A DNA stretch of 64,000 nucleotides from Pleomorphomonas carboxyditropha (lineage in GTDB: Bacteria > Pseudomonadota > Alphaproteobacteria > Rhizobiales > Pleomorphomonadaceae). Of this stretch, positions 56,879 through 64,000 are shown piece after piece. A program made the translations under genes and the position numbers. Position 1 is the stretch's first letter, and the number at the start of each line of letters is the position of its first letter. The stretch lies in assembly GCF_002770725.1 (NCBI RefSeq), contig NZ_NQVN01000011.1, positions 107,671-171,670 of the forward strand, in the 5' to 3' direction. The notes under the pieces were generated by a model, which worked only from the letters and a program-made list of their open reading frames with translations, was not told where the DNA came from and searched no databases.

Positions 56879-57058
56879 TTACCGGCACCTCTTCCGGTGC
56901 TCGGGCGAAAGAGTGAACCAATCGCCTTCCTTGCACGATGCGGCGCGCTTTCTCCGAGCATGGGCGTCGGTCAGGTGGCCGCCGTTGAATATGACGTGGC
57001 AGACCAGCCAAGGCAGGACGAACAGCACGCACAGCGCCGTGGTCGTGAATACGTGCAT
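56879..57058 (-). CDS. Small membrane protein after the serine recombinase
   Basis: 59 aa, beginning MHVFTTTALCVLFVLPWLVC. ATG at 57058 follows GAGGGG with 6-bp spacing and lies 10 bp beyond the recombinase stop, so it is cotranscribed. One N-terminal hydrophobic helix, then a basic Cys-containing tail (DAHARRKRAASCKEGDWF). No family recognised. Confidence 0.55.
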   Translation of the reverse strand: MHVFTTTALCVLFVLPWLVCHVIFNGGHLTDAHARRKRAASCKEGDWFTLSPEHRKRCR

Positions 57059-57068
57059 GGTTCGCCCC

Positions 57069-57710
57069 TCAGTACCATTTCGCCAACAGGGCATCCGTCC
57101 CGGCTGGGTCTTCCTTGATCCGGTAGACAGTACCGCGCGAAAGGCCGGAAGCCTTGGCGATCTCGACAATCGAAGCCGTGCCAGTCGAAAGCATGTCCCG
57201 CACCGCGACCACCTGAGCGGGCGTGAAGCTGGGCTTGCGGCCTCGATAGGCGTCCTCACGGCTGTTTGCTTTGGCGTGGTCGATCCCGGCCCGCTGGGCT
57301 TCCTTCGTTGCTTCGGCTTGCGCTTGGGCGGTGGCGGCAAGGAAGCCAATCAGTGCGTCCCTGACTGCCATTTGCATGGGGTCCTTGGTCGCGCCATCGA
57401 AGGTCACGCCACCGTTGATCAGCGTCTTGACGATGACACCGCGCCGGATGAACTCCCGAATGCTGTCGGTCACGTCCTGATAGTTGCGGCCAAGCCGATC
57501 GATCCAGCGGACCAGCAGCGTGTCACCTTCCCGAAGGATGTCGAACAGCCGTCTTCCCTCCGGTCGGTCCTTGAGCCGTGTATTGACGCCCGAGACGCCG
57601 TGGTCGGAGAGGACTTCATCGAGCACGTACCCCGCCGCTTCGGCTTGGGCGCGCTGGTGAGCGAGAGTCTGTTCGGCAGTCGAAACGCGGGCGTAAAGCA
57701 CTGTGCGCAT
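57069..57710 (-). CDS. Serine recombinase (resolvase/invertase family)
   Basis: 213 aa from ATG 57710 (GTG three codons upstream is an alternative). The catalytic Ser is in LYARVSTAEQTLAHQRAQAE; the family Arg residues lie in LKDRPEGRR and LLVRWIDRLGRN. The tail is a Hin-like helix-turn-helix (SIVEIAKASGLSRGTVYRI). Such enzymes resolve multimers or invert DNA. A cluster of inverted 10-bp motifs directly upstream (57725-57844) is a likely binding and recombination site that would also give autoregulation. Confidence 0.93.
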   Translation of the reverse strand: MRTVLYARVSTAEQTLAHQRAQAEAAGYVLDEVLSDHGVSGVNTRLKDRPEGRRLFDILREGDTLLVRWIDRLGRNYQDVTDSIREFIRRGVIVKTLINGGVTFDGATKDPMQMAVRDALIGFLAATAQAQAEATKEAQRAGIDHAKANSREDAYRGRKPSFTPAQVVAVRDMLSTGTASIVEIAKASGLSRGTVYRIKEDPAGTDALLAKWY

Positions 57711-57724
57711 GGTGGCCACTCACT

Positions 57725-57844
57725 GTCCATTTGGGTTCTGGCCATATGAAACATGTCCGTATGGAGCACGTCAATCCATGTGGACGTCTTTTGCGCCGTC
57801 TACGCAATGACCACTAGGGTATGCCCATGTGGACAGAACGGCAG
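57725..57844. promoter_or_regulatory. Candidate res site / operator of the serine recombinase
   Basis: GTCCATTTGG (57725), GTCCGTATGG (57755) and CCATGTGGAC twice (57776, 57835) are the same 10-mer in two orientations with up to two changes. 57755-57764 and 57776-57785 form an inverted pair with an 11-bp spacer, 31 bp in all, close to a resolvase subsite. The 120-bp extent next to the recombinase start is typical of res sites. Confidence 0.5.
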
Positions 57845-58274
57845 AGCATGGGTTTCTTTGATTGAGACCTTGGTGAGTAGGTAAATCACCGACCTCCACA
57901 CTGCGCACCGCATCCTTGTGGGATGTTTGGCACAGCAGCTCCGCGAGCGCGCTGCTCAATGCCTCGTGCATCTGTCGTTTGAACCTATGTGAGTGGGTAA
58001 CCGATGTCGCTTATATGGCGCCCTGCCCTCGCCGCTCTACGGCACGACAGCAAGCCGGCGTTGCGCGGCCTTCAGCGTCGGGGAACAGCACGCCACGGAA
58101 CGCACCGCACCCGCCCGGCATAGGCGCGCGCAGGGGCCGGCACGGGGGATTCGGGCGGGCGTCGATCTGTCATGGGGCTTCAGGAAAACGAGACCCATTT
58201 TTACCGCGTGTCGATGCGCGATACGGCGTCTTCCGCCAGCCCGGATTACCGCCCCCAAGGATCATATAGACGGC
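57845..58274. other. Intergenic region without recognised gene
   Basis: 430 bp of mixed composition, GC-rich at 58020-58180. Short frames here overlap on both strands and lack ribosome sites. Two GTGAGT(A/G)GGTAA repeats (about 57871 and 57990) are present, of unknown meaning. Confidence 0.35.
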
Positions 58275-58323
58275 CGGATATGTTACATATCCGATTGAGA
58301 CGTCTGAGACACTATGTTACATA
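58275..58323. promoter_or_regulatory. Paired palindromic operators
   Basis: CGGATATGT-T-ACATATCCG (58275-58293) is a perfect 19-bp palindrome around a central T. Its core recurs as TATGT-T-ACATA at 58313-58323; the centres are 34 bp apart, about three helical turns. They end 23 bp before the ATG of the next gene, as expected for cooperative autorepression by a small DNA-binding protein. Confidence 0.65.
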
Positions 58324-58346
58324 TCACATACTGGGAGGTAGGTCTG

Positions 58347-58910
58347 ATGCCTGTGCTAAGAGTTAGTGATGCGACGTTCGCCGATCTTGTGACGCTCAAA
58401 ACCTGGTATGGCACCAAGACTCCAGGGGAAACCATTGACCACATCGTGCGAGAGGCGATGGAACAGCTAGGGATTGAGCGGGATGCTGTGTCAAACGAAG
58501 TGACGCTTCAGCCCGAACATGAAGCTATCAAGTTCGATAGTGCGCCAGGCCTTACCTTTACCAAGCCGATCGCCGCATCGGTTAACGGCAAGTCGCTTAG
58601 CCGAGCTACATGGTCGTCCCTCTTACTGGAAACGATAGCGCAGGTGAAGTCAGCAGGAGTGGAAGGTGAAAAGCTAGTCAGAGAACTATCGATCCCGGCC
58701 AAAGTTTCGCAGTACGAAGAGGAAGGATATCGGTATCACCCGAGCCTTGGCATCTCGGTGCAGGGCCAATCAGCGGCTGATGCCTGGAAGCAAGTGGAGC
58801 TCCTCGCCAAAAAATGGCGTATCCCTGTTAGTGTTCAGTTCATATGGCGACAGAACCCGAAGGCACAATATCCAGGCAAAACAGGCTCTCTTCGCGTCGA
58901 TGCTGGTTAG
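58347..58910 (+). CDS. Hypothetical protein with ribbon-helix-helix-like N terminus
   Basis: 187 aa from ATG 58347, after GGGAGG. Residues 1-40 (MPVLRVSDATFADLVTLKTW, then TPGETIDHIVREAME) resemble an RHH DNA-binding unit: a short beta strand followed by two helices. The C-terminal two-thirds (SRATWSSLLLETIAQVKSAG and KQVELLAKKWRIPVSVQFIW) is not recognised. It sits directly behind paired palindromes that it probably binds. Codon use is AT-richer than the chromosome. It could be an island regulator. Confidence 0.65.
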   Translation: MPVLRVSDATFADLVTLKTWYGTKTPGETIDHIVREAMEQLGIERDAVSNEVTLQPEHEAIKFDSAPGLTFTKPIAASVNGKSLSRATWSSLLLETIAQVKSAGVEGEKLVRELSIPAKVSQYEEEGYRYHPSLGISVQGQSAADAWKQVELLAKKWRIPVSVQFIWRQNPKAQYPGKTGSLRVDAG

Positions 58911-59064
58911 CGTCGACACAATATCTTTACCGTTTTACGACGACAGAGAAGTATTACTCTCGGAACGCGAAAAAATGAGTGTAGCCGCTTATATATAGCA
59001 TCGAGTCAAGGGAACAATTGTAAGCCGGCGGTCACTCTTCAATGCTAACAGAGGAAAGCAGAAA

Positions 59065-59400
59065 ATGCCCAAGACGTATCCCGACCTTCCATGGCTCGAT
59101 GCTTCGATTAACTTCCTTCTTAAGCAGCCAAGAGGGACGGCTCATGTTGATAAGATCGCCGACGCACTCAATCGCTGGAATATCAGCGACCCCAAAAACA
59201 CGATCGTACGAACGCTGAACACATATTGCTCCGATGCAAAAGACTACAAACGCACTCGCCCCGATCTTTTTCAACGAGTAGAACCGAACACCTTCCGGCT
59301 GAGATCTTTCCCGGAAAGACCTGACACAAGATTCGCCATCAATGAGGCCATGCGAGTGGAAGCCGAGCAGTTCCTCAGGGAGCTGGGGTTGGATATTTAG
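59065..59400 (+). CDS. Small winged-helix (HARE-HTH-like) hypothetical protein
   Basis: 111 aa, ATG at 59065 after GAGGAAA. LDASINFLLKQPRGTAHVDK followed by NTIVRTLNTYCSDAKDYKR and DLFQRVEPNTFRL fits the HARE-HTH/HB1 winged-helix pattern found in restriction enzymes and transcription factors, judged by eye. It lies 154 bp after the RHH-like gene on the same strand and converges with the integrase. Possibly a second regulator or an excision factor. Confidence 0.6.
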   Translation: MPKTYPDLPWLDASINFLLKQPRGTAHVDKIADALNRWNISDPKNTIVRTLNTYCSDAKDYKRTRPDLFQRVEPNTFRLRSFPERPDTRFAINEAMRVEAEQFLRELGLDI

Positions 59401-59468
59401 TGATCCTGTTCTTTACGTCGCCGAACATGCGCGGATTTTATCAGACACCCCTCGAAATTGCCTGATCA

Positions 59469-61217
59469 TTAACTTTGCGTCGGCACTTTCAAAGCTCGAA
59501 TAATTTCTTCGAGCTCCGTCCACTCGATCTTGCAGATGGCATCGTATAGCTTAGCGAGCGGCAGTCCCTTCAGATAGATCTTCTCGCTCACGCCCTGCCC
59601 TTCATGGCCCGTCAAGGCATCGACCACCACTTTGTCCACACCAGCGCCGAATAGCTTGGTCGTCACGCTGTGGCGCAGGGAATGATAATCAAGGCCGTCC
59701 TCATATATGCCGACCGATTGTCGGTACCGGGAGAACCATTTGGAGAAGTAGTAGCCCAGTTTGTTGTCCGGTCCGCCGGGCTTCAGCTGAGGAAAGACGT
59801 TGTCTCCGGGCGCTTTCGCAACCCGCTCCACATAATCCAGGAAGCCCAACTCACGAAGGCGCGGGTGAAGGGGGACGCGACGCCTGGATTGGGCATTCTT
59901 GACCTGCTTTGCCTCCTCGTCGTTGATGTCGAGGAACCAGATTCCGCCCTCCTCGCGGATGTCAGACCGCAGAAGCTGCGCAAACTCTTCCAAACGGTTG
60001 CCGTGGTAAAGCCCGAGCAACGGCAGCCAGAACTTTTCGTCGCGAACTATAGTCTTCCCAGGGGTTGATCTCCTGCCTTCCGAGGCGCACCCAGTCCACA
60101 CTGGCGAGGAGAAAAGAGCCTTGAGCTTTTCGCCTTCCCACATTTGGCGCCCTTCATTTGCCCGCGCCTTACCGGCAGGGAAATCGAAGCCGTGCGCCGG
60201 GTTCTCACCAGTGATTTCGCCGCGCTTTCTCAGGTGATCGAACAGGCGGCCAAGGGCTGCGAAATGCCGCTTGATCGTCTTCATCGCCAACCGTTCAATC
60301 TCCAGCCCTTTCGTTTTCTGGACGACCTCTGCAAGCGGAAGAGCCGACCATTCCGGCTTCTTGGAATAGAGGGAGGGAAGCCCCCTCAACACGTCAAAGA
60401 AGGCCGCGCAATTCTTACGAGAGTAGCTGGCGATCGGCTTGTCACCACAGACCGACATGAACATCCGGTAAGTGGCAGTGTTCTGTTTCTCGGTCTGCCT
60501 CGTCCACTCACCGGTTGAGACCATGAGGTCAACGAAGTTGGGTAGGACCTCGGAAAGCTTGGGTGAGTTGGATGCCGATTGCTCTGCAGACGATACCGCT
60601 TGCATTGGCTCCAGAGGCGCCGGGACGGGCGTTGCGACGGCGGGTGGAACTAGCTCGTCGAAATCGAAAGGGCCGTTCTCCAGCCAACTGCGCTGCTTCT
60701 TGAGCGCTTCAATGTAGACACGGAACCACGCCAAGCCGAAGCGCTGGAAGTCTTCCTCCGGAACTCCGTGTTCGGCCATGACCTCGCGGATAGCCGACTC
60801 AGGTCCGCGTAGATCCCGTCGGGCGAGGTCAGCAGAAAATTGTTTGATGGCCCAATCCGTGCCCTCAAGGTCTGCCCGAGTCGCATCGCGCTCGCTTCCC
60901 TCAAACTTGCCCATAAAGACCGGCTTGCCGTAGGGCGCCTCGATGATTTTCTCGCGCCAATTGCGAAGAAGCTTTTCGAGCTCCTTTCGGAGAATTTCCG
61001 AGAGCCTGGACTGATCGAGCATCGCCTCGCCTACCGCCTGATTCCATCGATTCGTGAGAGCATCCGAGAGAAACTCGGCCTCGCGGTAATGGCGGGTCCG
61101 AAGAGACAGCGCAACCTCGCCTCGCCACGGATGCGGGAGCCTTCGGCGGAAATAGTAGACGCCCCGTTTGCGGGTGATGTGGGAGCATTGTGGGAGCGCA
61201 AGCGCCATTTCTGCCAA
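59469..61217 (-). CDS. Tyrosine integrase of the island
   Basis: 582-aa site-specific recombinase. The N-terminal HITRKRGVYYFRRRLPHPWR is the arm-binding type found in alphaproteobacterial island integrases. Catalytic residues are Arg408 (YHGNRLEEF), His512 and Arg515 (DYHSLRHSV), His in TGHEGQ and Tyr548 (EKIYLKGL), all intact. It starts 59 bp from the tRNA-Gln repeat, so it can act at the adjacent attachment site. A 21-bp presumed arm motif (61178-61198) lies inside its first codons. Confidence 0.94.
   Translation of the reverse strand: MAEMALALPQCSHITRKRGVYYFRRRLPHPWRGEVALSLRTRHYREAEFLSDALTNRWNQAVGEAMLDQSRLSEILRKELEKLLRNWREKIIEAPYGKPVFMGKFEGSERDATRADLEGTDWAIKQFSADLARRDLRGPESAIREVMAEHGVPEEDFQRFGLAWFRVYIEALKKQRSWLENGPFDFDELVPPAVATPVPAPLEPMQAVSSAEQSASNSPKLSEVLPNFVDLMVSTGEWTRQTEKQNTATYRMFMSVCGDKPIASYSRKNCAAFFDVLRGLPSLYSKKPEWSALPLAEVVQKTKGLEIERLAMKTIKRHFAALGRLFDHLRKRGEITGENPAHGFDFPAGKARANEGRQMWEGEKLKALFSSPVWTGCASEGRRSTPGKTIVRDEKFWLPLLGLYHGNRLEEFAQLLRSDIREEGGIWFLDINDEEAKQVKNAQSRRRVPLHPRLRELGFLDYVERVAKAPGDNVFPQLKPGGPDNKLGYYFSKWFSRYRQSVGIYEDGLDYHSLRHSVTTKLFGAGVDKVVVDALTGHEGQGVSEKIYLKGLPLAKLYDAICKIEWTELEEIIRALKVPTQS
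61178..61198. repeat. Right arm-type repeat
   Basis: TGTGGGAGCATTGTGGGAGCG is identical to 42396-42416. In the excised circle the two copies would flank the core on both sides in the same orientation (about 78 and 60 bp away), the layout of attP arm sites. Confidence 0.6.
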
Positions 61218-61275
61218 TCCATCCAGATTTGGCGAGCGAAAAACGCTTTTATAATCAATGCGTTAGTGGAGAAGT

Positions 61276-61294
61276 TTGGCTGGGGGACCTGGAT
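61276..61294. repeat. Right attachment site overlapping tRNA-Gln 3' end
   Basis: Identical to 42317-42335. It covers the CCA end through the start of the T arm of the intact tRNA gene, so insertion kept the tRNA functional. Confidence 0.85.
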
Positions 61295-61350
61295 TCGAAC
61301 CAAGACGAACGGAGTCAGAGTCCGTCATTCTACCGTTAAATTATCCCCCA
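61277..61350 (-). tRNA. tRNA-Gln (anticodon CUG)
   Basis: 74 nt including an encoded CCA. The cloverleaf folds: acceptor TGGGGGA/TCCCCCA, D arm ATTT/GAAT, anticodon stem ACGGA/TCCGT with loop CTCTGAC (anticodon CTG at 61318-61316), T arm CTTGG/CCAGG with loop TTCGAAT, discriminator G. It decodes CAG and is the integration target of the island. Confidence 0.95.
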
Positions 61351-61752
61351 GCGGGACCCCGACGGTTCGGAGGCGGCGGCGAAGCGGCGCTTCGTCGGCT
61401 GCGGCGTTCTGGTACCCGATCGGAATCGCCATGTCAAGGCGCCGGCAAAGCGTCGGGAGCATCCCGCAGCCGGCAGGCGGCTCGGCGCCAGCGGAGCGAT
61501 TTTCCCGGCAGCGTCCAGGCGGATGGCCGGGAATTGCCTTTATTGCCCATGTCAGTTCTGACGGGGAGTTTCAGGGTATATTAAGAAAGCCGCGTCCAAA
61601 AGTCGCGCTGCGACCTGACGCATCCGGCCTTTCCGTGCCAATATGGCGGTTACGCGATCGCGCCAAGATGTCGGCCGCCGCAAGGCATGCCGCCCCCAGA
61701 ACAACCATAGCGACGCGCCCGGTCGCCCGATGATGGACTACGCTGCACCCTG
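61351..61752. other. Intergenic region upstream of tRNA-Gln
   Basis: 402 bp, GC-rich. It should hold the tRNA promoter (minus strand). I see no supportable ORF, hairpin terminator or repeat. Confidence 0.35.
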
Positions 61753-62160
61753 ATGCCGTGGACGAACTTTGCCCATGATCTCCCGCCGGAAGAGGCGGGA
61801 ATGCCCGATGACAGCGGTGCCCTGCTGCGTCTGATGCAGCTCGTGCTGGCCGGCGTCGACGCATCGGGAAGCGAGGGCTGCCATCTCACCCGCGATTCGG
61901 CGATCGTCAGCGTCGCCCGGGCGCTGGTCGGCGAGGCGACCGACTGGACGGCGGCGAGCCGCACCGCCACCATGGCGCTGCGCGACCTCGTCTGGCGCGT
62001 CGACACGGCGCGCGGCCTGCTCATCGACAAGGTCGGCGACCGCGGCCGCCAGGAGGTCGAGGCCCTGCTCGACACGACCGACATCCATGCTTTCCTGAAA
62101 ACGGCTCTGGTGGCGCCCCGCGCGGCGGAAGATGGCGAAGAAATCGCCGGCGACGGTTGA
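61753..62160 (+). CDS. Hypothetical protein
   Basis: 135 aa, or 119 from the second ATG at 61801. Soluble and helical in appearance, with ALLRLMQLVLAGVDASGSEG and TATMALRDLVWRVDTARGLL; no family recognised. It ends 58 bp before prfC. An opposite-strand frame covers the same bases, but strand agreement with prfC and the less arginine-rich composition favour this one. The ribosome site is weak. Confidence 0.5.
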   Translation: MPWTNFAHDLPPEEAGMPDDSGALLRLMQLVLAGVDASGSEGCHLTRDSAIVSVARALVGEATDWTAASRTATMALRDLVWRVDTARGLLIDKVGDRGRQEVEALLDTTDIHAFLKTALVAPRAAEDGEEIAGDG

Positions 62161-62218
62161 CAAACGACCCGCCGCGTTGTGGTTTGGCGGCCTTTCCGGG
62201 ACCGCCGCGAGATCATAA

Positions 62219-63829
62219 ATGAGCAGCCTTGAATCCTCCTCCGCCGAAGCGCGGCTTCACCGCGAGATCGAGCGGCGGCGTACCTTCGCCATCATCTCGC
62301 ATCCCGACGCCGGCAAGACGACGCTGACGGAAAAGCTGCTGCTGTTCGGCGGCGCCATCCAGCTCGCCGGCCAGGTGCGCGCCCGCGGCGAGAACCGCCG
62401 CACCCGCTCCGACTGGATGAAGATCGAGCGCGACCGCGGCATCTCCGTCGTCACCTCGGTGATGACCTTCGAATATGGCGGCAACGTCTTCAACCTGCTC
62501 GACACGCCGGGCCACGAGGACTTTTCCGAGGACACCTACCGCACGCTGACCGCCGTCGACAGCGCCATCATGGTGATCGACGCCGCCAAGGGCATCGAGG
62601 ACCGCACGCGCAAGCTGTTCGAAGTCTGCCGCATGCGCGACATCCCGATCGTCACCTTCGTCAACAAGCTCGACCGCGAGGCGCGCGACCCGTTCGAGAC
62701 GCTGGACGAGATCGAGAAGACGCTGGCCCTCGACACGGCACCGATCACCTGGCCGGTCGGCTCGGGCAAGGACTTCATCGGCACCTACGACCTCAAGCGC
62801 CGCCAGACCCGCCTGATGAACGAAAAGGGCGACGACCACCGCGACGAGATCGGCGACGACAAGCTGGACGAGCTGCTCGACCAGCGCTACCTGACCGACC
62901 TCCGGGAAGGCATCGATCTCGCCGCCGAGGGCACCAACGCCTTCGACCTGCAGTCCTTCCGCGAGGGGCACCTGACGCCGGTGTTCTGGGGCTCGGCGCT
63001 GCGCAACTTCGGCATCAAGGATATCCTCGACGGCCTCGCCGCCTACGCCCCGCCGCCGCGCGACCAGGCGGCCAGCACGCGGGTGGTCAAGGCGGAGGAG
63101 CCGAAGATGAGCGCCTTCGTCTTCAAGATCCAGGCCAACATGGATCCCAACCACCGCGACCGCATCGCCTTCGTCCGCCTGTGCTCGGGCAAGCTCAATC
63201 GCGGCATGAAGGTCAAGCACGTCCGGACCCAGAAGACCATCGGCCTCACCGCGCCGCAGTTCTTCTTCGCCCAGGAACGGCAGATCGCCGACGAGGCCTG
63301 GGCCGGCGACGTGGTCGGCATCCCCAACCACGGCACGCTCCGGATCGGCGACACCCTGACCGAGGGCGAGAACCTCACCTTCGTCGGCGTGCCGAGCTTC
63401 GCGCCGGAAATCCTGCGCCGCGTCCGCCTCGAGGACGCCATGAAGGCCAAGAAGCTGAAGCAGGCCCTGCAGGAGCTCGCCGAGGAAGGCGTCGTGCAGG
63501 TGTTCCGGCCGATCGACGGTTCGCCGGCGCTGGTCGGCTTCGTCGGCGCCCTGCAGCTCGACGTGCTGCAAGGCCGGCTCGACCAGGAATACGGCCTCGA
63601 GGTCGGCTTCGAGATCAGCCAGTACAACATGGCCCGCTGGCTGGCCGGCGAGCGCCAGGACGTCATCGACTTCCAGAACGGCAACCGCTCGGCCATGGCC
63701 GAGGACGTCGACGGCGACCCGGTGCTGCTCGCCACCTCCGGCTATGCCTTCAACTACATCAAGGAGAAGTGGCCGAAGATCCGCTTCACCGACATCAAGG
63801 AAACGCAGGCGCGAGCTTTGGAAGCGTAA
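62219..63829 (+). CDS. prfC: Peptide chain release factor 3
   Basis: 536-aa translational GTPase that recycles RF1/RF2 after termination. Motifs are G1 SHPDAGKTTLTEKLL, G2 GISVVTSVMTF, G3 LLDTPGHEDFSEDTYRTL, G4 FVNKLDRE and G5-like GSGKDF. The C-terminal RF3 domain has QNGNRSAMAEDVDGDPVLLA and SGYAFNYIKEKWP. Full-length, with the normal start at 62219. It belongs to the chromosome side of the island. Confidence 0.97.
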   Translation: MSSLESSSAEARLHREIERRRTFAIISHPDAGKTTLTEKLLLFGGAIQLAGQVRARGENRRTRSDWMKIERDRGISVVTSVMTFEYGGNVFNLLDTPGHEDFSEDTYRTLTAVDSAIMVIDAAKGIEDRTRKLFEVCRMRDIPIVTFVNKLDREARDPFETLDEIEKTLALDTAPITWPVGSGKDFIGTYDLKRRQTRLMNEKGDDHRDEIGDDKLDELLDQRYLTDLREGIDLAAEGTNAFDLQSFREGHLTPVFWGSALRNFGIKDILDGLAAYAPPPRDQAASTRVVKAEEPKMSAFVFKIQANMDPNHRDRIAFVRLCSGKLNRGMKVKHVRTQKTIGLTAPQFFFAQERQIADEAWAGDVVGIPNHGTLRIGDTLTEGENLTFVGVPSFAPEILRRVRLEDAMKAKKLKQALQELAEEGVVQVFRPIDGSPALVGFVGALQLDVLQGRLDQEYGLEVGFEISQYNMARWLAGERQDVIDFQNGNRSAMAEDVDGDPVLLATSGYAFNYIKEKWPKIRFTDIKETQARALEA

Positions 63830-63873
63830 GGCCTAGGGCGGTAAGAGAACGCAAAAGGCCGGGCACCTTGAAC

Positions 63874-64000
63874 TGAACTGACCCCATTAAGTTGGACGGT
63901 TTCATAGGCTGGGTCGATTTAAGGGCTGGGTCCTGTATTGTACGGGGCTCAGCCCTTTGAGTTTCATCCTGATGCGGTCATTGTTGTAGTAGCGGATATA
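63874..64000. mobile_element. 3' end of an IS3-family insertion sequence, cut by window edge
   Basis: TGAACTGACCCCATTAAG begins an IS3/IS150-type terminal inverted repeat about 45 bp after prfC. The element continues past base 64000, so its other end, class and completeness are not known. Confidence 0.7.
63902..64000 (-). CDS. IS3-family transposase (OrfB), C-terminal fragment
   Basis: The last 32 codons read YIRYYNNDRIRMKLKGLSPV then QYRTQPLNRPSL and stop at 63904-63902. The YYNNxRIxxKLKGLSPVQYR stretch is the conserved end of IS150-group integrase-type transposases. The catalytic DDE residues lie outside the window. Confidence 0.88.
   Translation of the reverse strand, partial: YIRYYNNDRIRMKLKGLSPVQYRTQPLNRPSL

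Larger units (their letters stand above)
42317..61294. mobile_element. Genomic island integrated in tRNA-Gln(CUG)
   Basis: About 19 kb bounded by a 19-bp direct repeat of the tRNA-Gln 3' end (42317-42335 and 61276-61294). The integrase gene lies beside the intact tRNA at the right border, the usual layout for tRNA-targeted elements. A 21-bp motif occurs just inside each border in the same orientation. The left half is a restriction/defence operon; the right half has plasmid-type genes (RepA ATPase, RNase HI, serine recombinase). No conjugation genes are present, so it may be a mobilisable or integrated plasmid-like element. Coding GC is lower and more variable than in the flanks. Confidence 0.88.

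Noticed and set aside
61738..62163. 141-aa frame antisense to the hypothetical at 61753
   Set aside because: Arg/Gln/Ala-rich shadow; the plus strand agrees with prfC direction.

Overview
The window is about 64 kb of GC-rich DNA. Gene content and style (a kdpFABCDE operon, a CIO-type cytochrome bd oxidase, a membrane PQQ glucose dehydrogenase, REP-like intergenic palindromes, many ATGA-coupled genes) point to an alphaproteobacterium, most likely of the order Hyphomicrobiales. I cannot name the species from the sequence alone.

Layout. 1-773: 3'-truncated tgt (minus strand). 1011-5402: minus-strand RND efflux operon (DUF2892 protein, adaptor, pump) behind a 16-bp perfect AT palindrome. 5553-8950: plus-strand ROK sugar kinase, cutC, EamA-type transporter and an SDR. 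8970-9914: LDH/MDH-superfamily dehydrogenase. 10196-18314: potassium-limitation operon (an extra 26-aa peptide, kdpF, then kdpABCDE). 18326-23844: SDR, glgA, cydAB and a small membrane protein. 24008-29585: gcd, katE, an isochorismatase-like hydrolase and a small hypothetical. 29696-37535: carbohydrate-utilisation locus with a divergent ROK repressor, an ABC importer and a GH42 beta-galactosidase; a 21-bp ROK-type operator lies between repressor and importer. 37723-42247: thiamine-binding protein, a second LDH-like dehydrogenase, an NSS sodium symporter and an MFS exporter.

42317-61294 is a ~19-kb genomic island inserted in the 3' end of tRNA-Gln(CUG). A 19-bp direct repeat of the tRNA end marks both borders. 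A tyrosine integrase sits next to the intact tRNA, and a 21-bp arm-type repeat lies just inside each border. The left half is a tightly coupled six-gene operon (42748-53901): a Res-like helicase-nuclease, a DUF262/DUF1524 (GmrSD/SspE-like) nuclease, a 114-aa putative DNA-binding protein, a Mod-like methyltransferase with an AT-rich mosaic centre, an AT-rich zinc-ribbon protein of unknown function, and a RelE/ParE-like domain fused to a UvrD-type helicase. I read it as a composite anti-phage restriction system and regard it as the best candidate for an undescribed system here. The right half is plasmid-like: RepA-type ATPase, RNase HI, a stand-alone M41-like zinc peptidase, a serine recombinase with a candidate recombination/operator site, a small membrane protein, and two probable DNA-binding proteins, one behind paired palindromic operators.

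Beyond the tRNA lie a hypothetical ORF, prfC, and the 3' end of an IS3-family transposase that runs off the window. How the island genes work together is inferred from order, coupling and motifs; no similarity search was possible.
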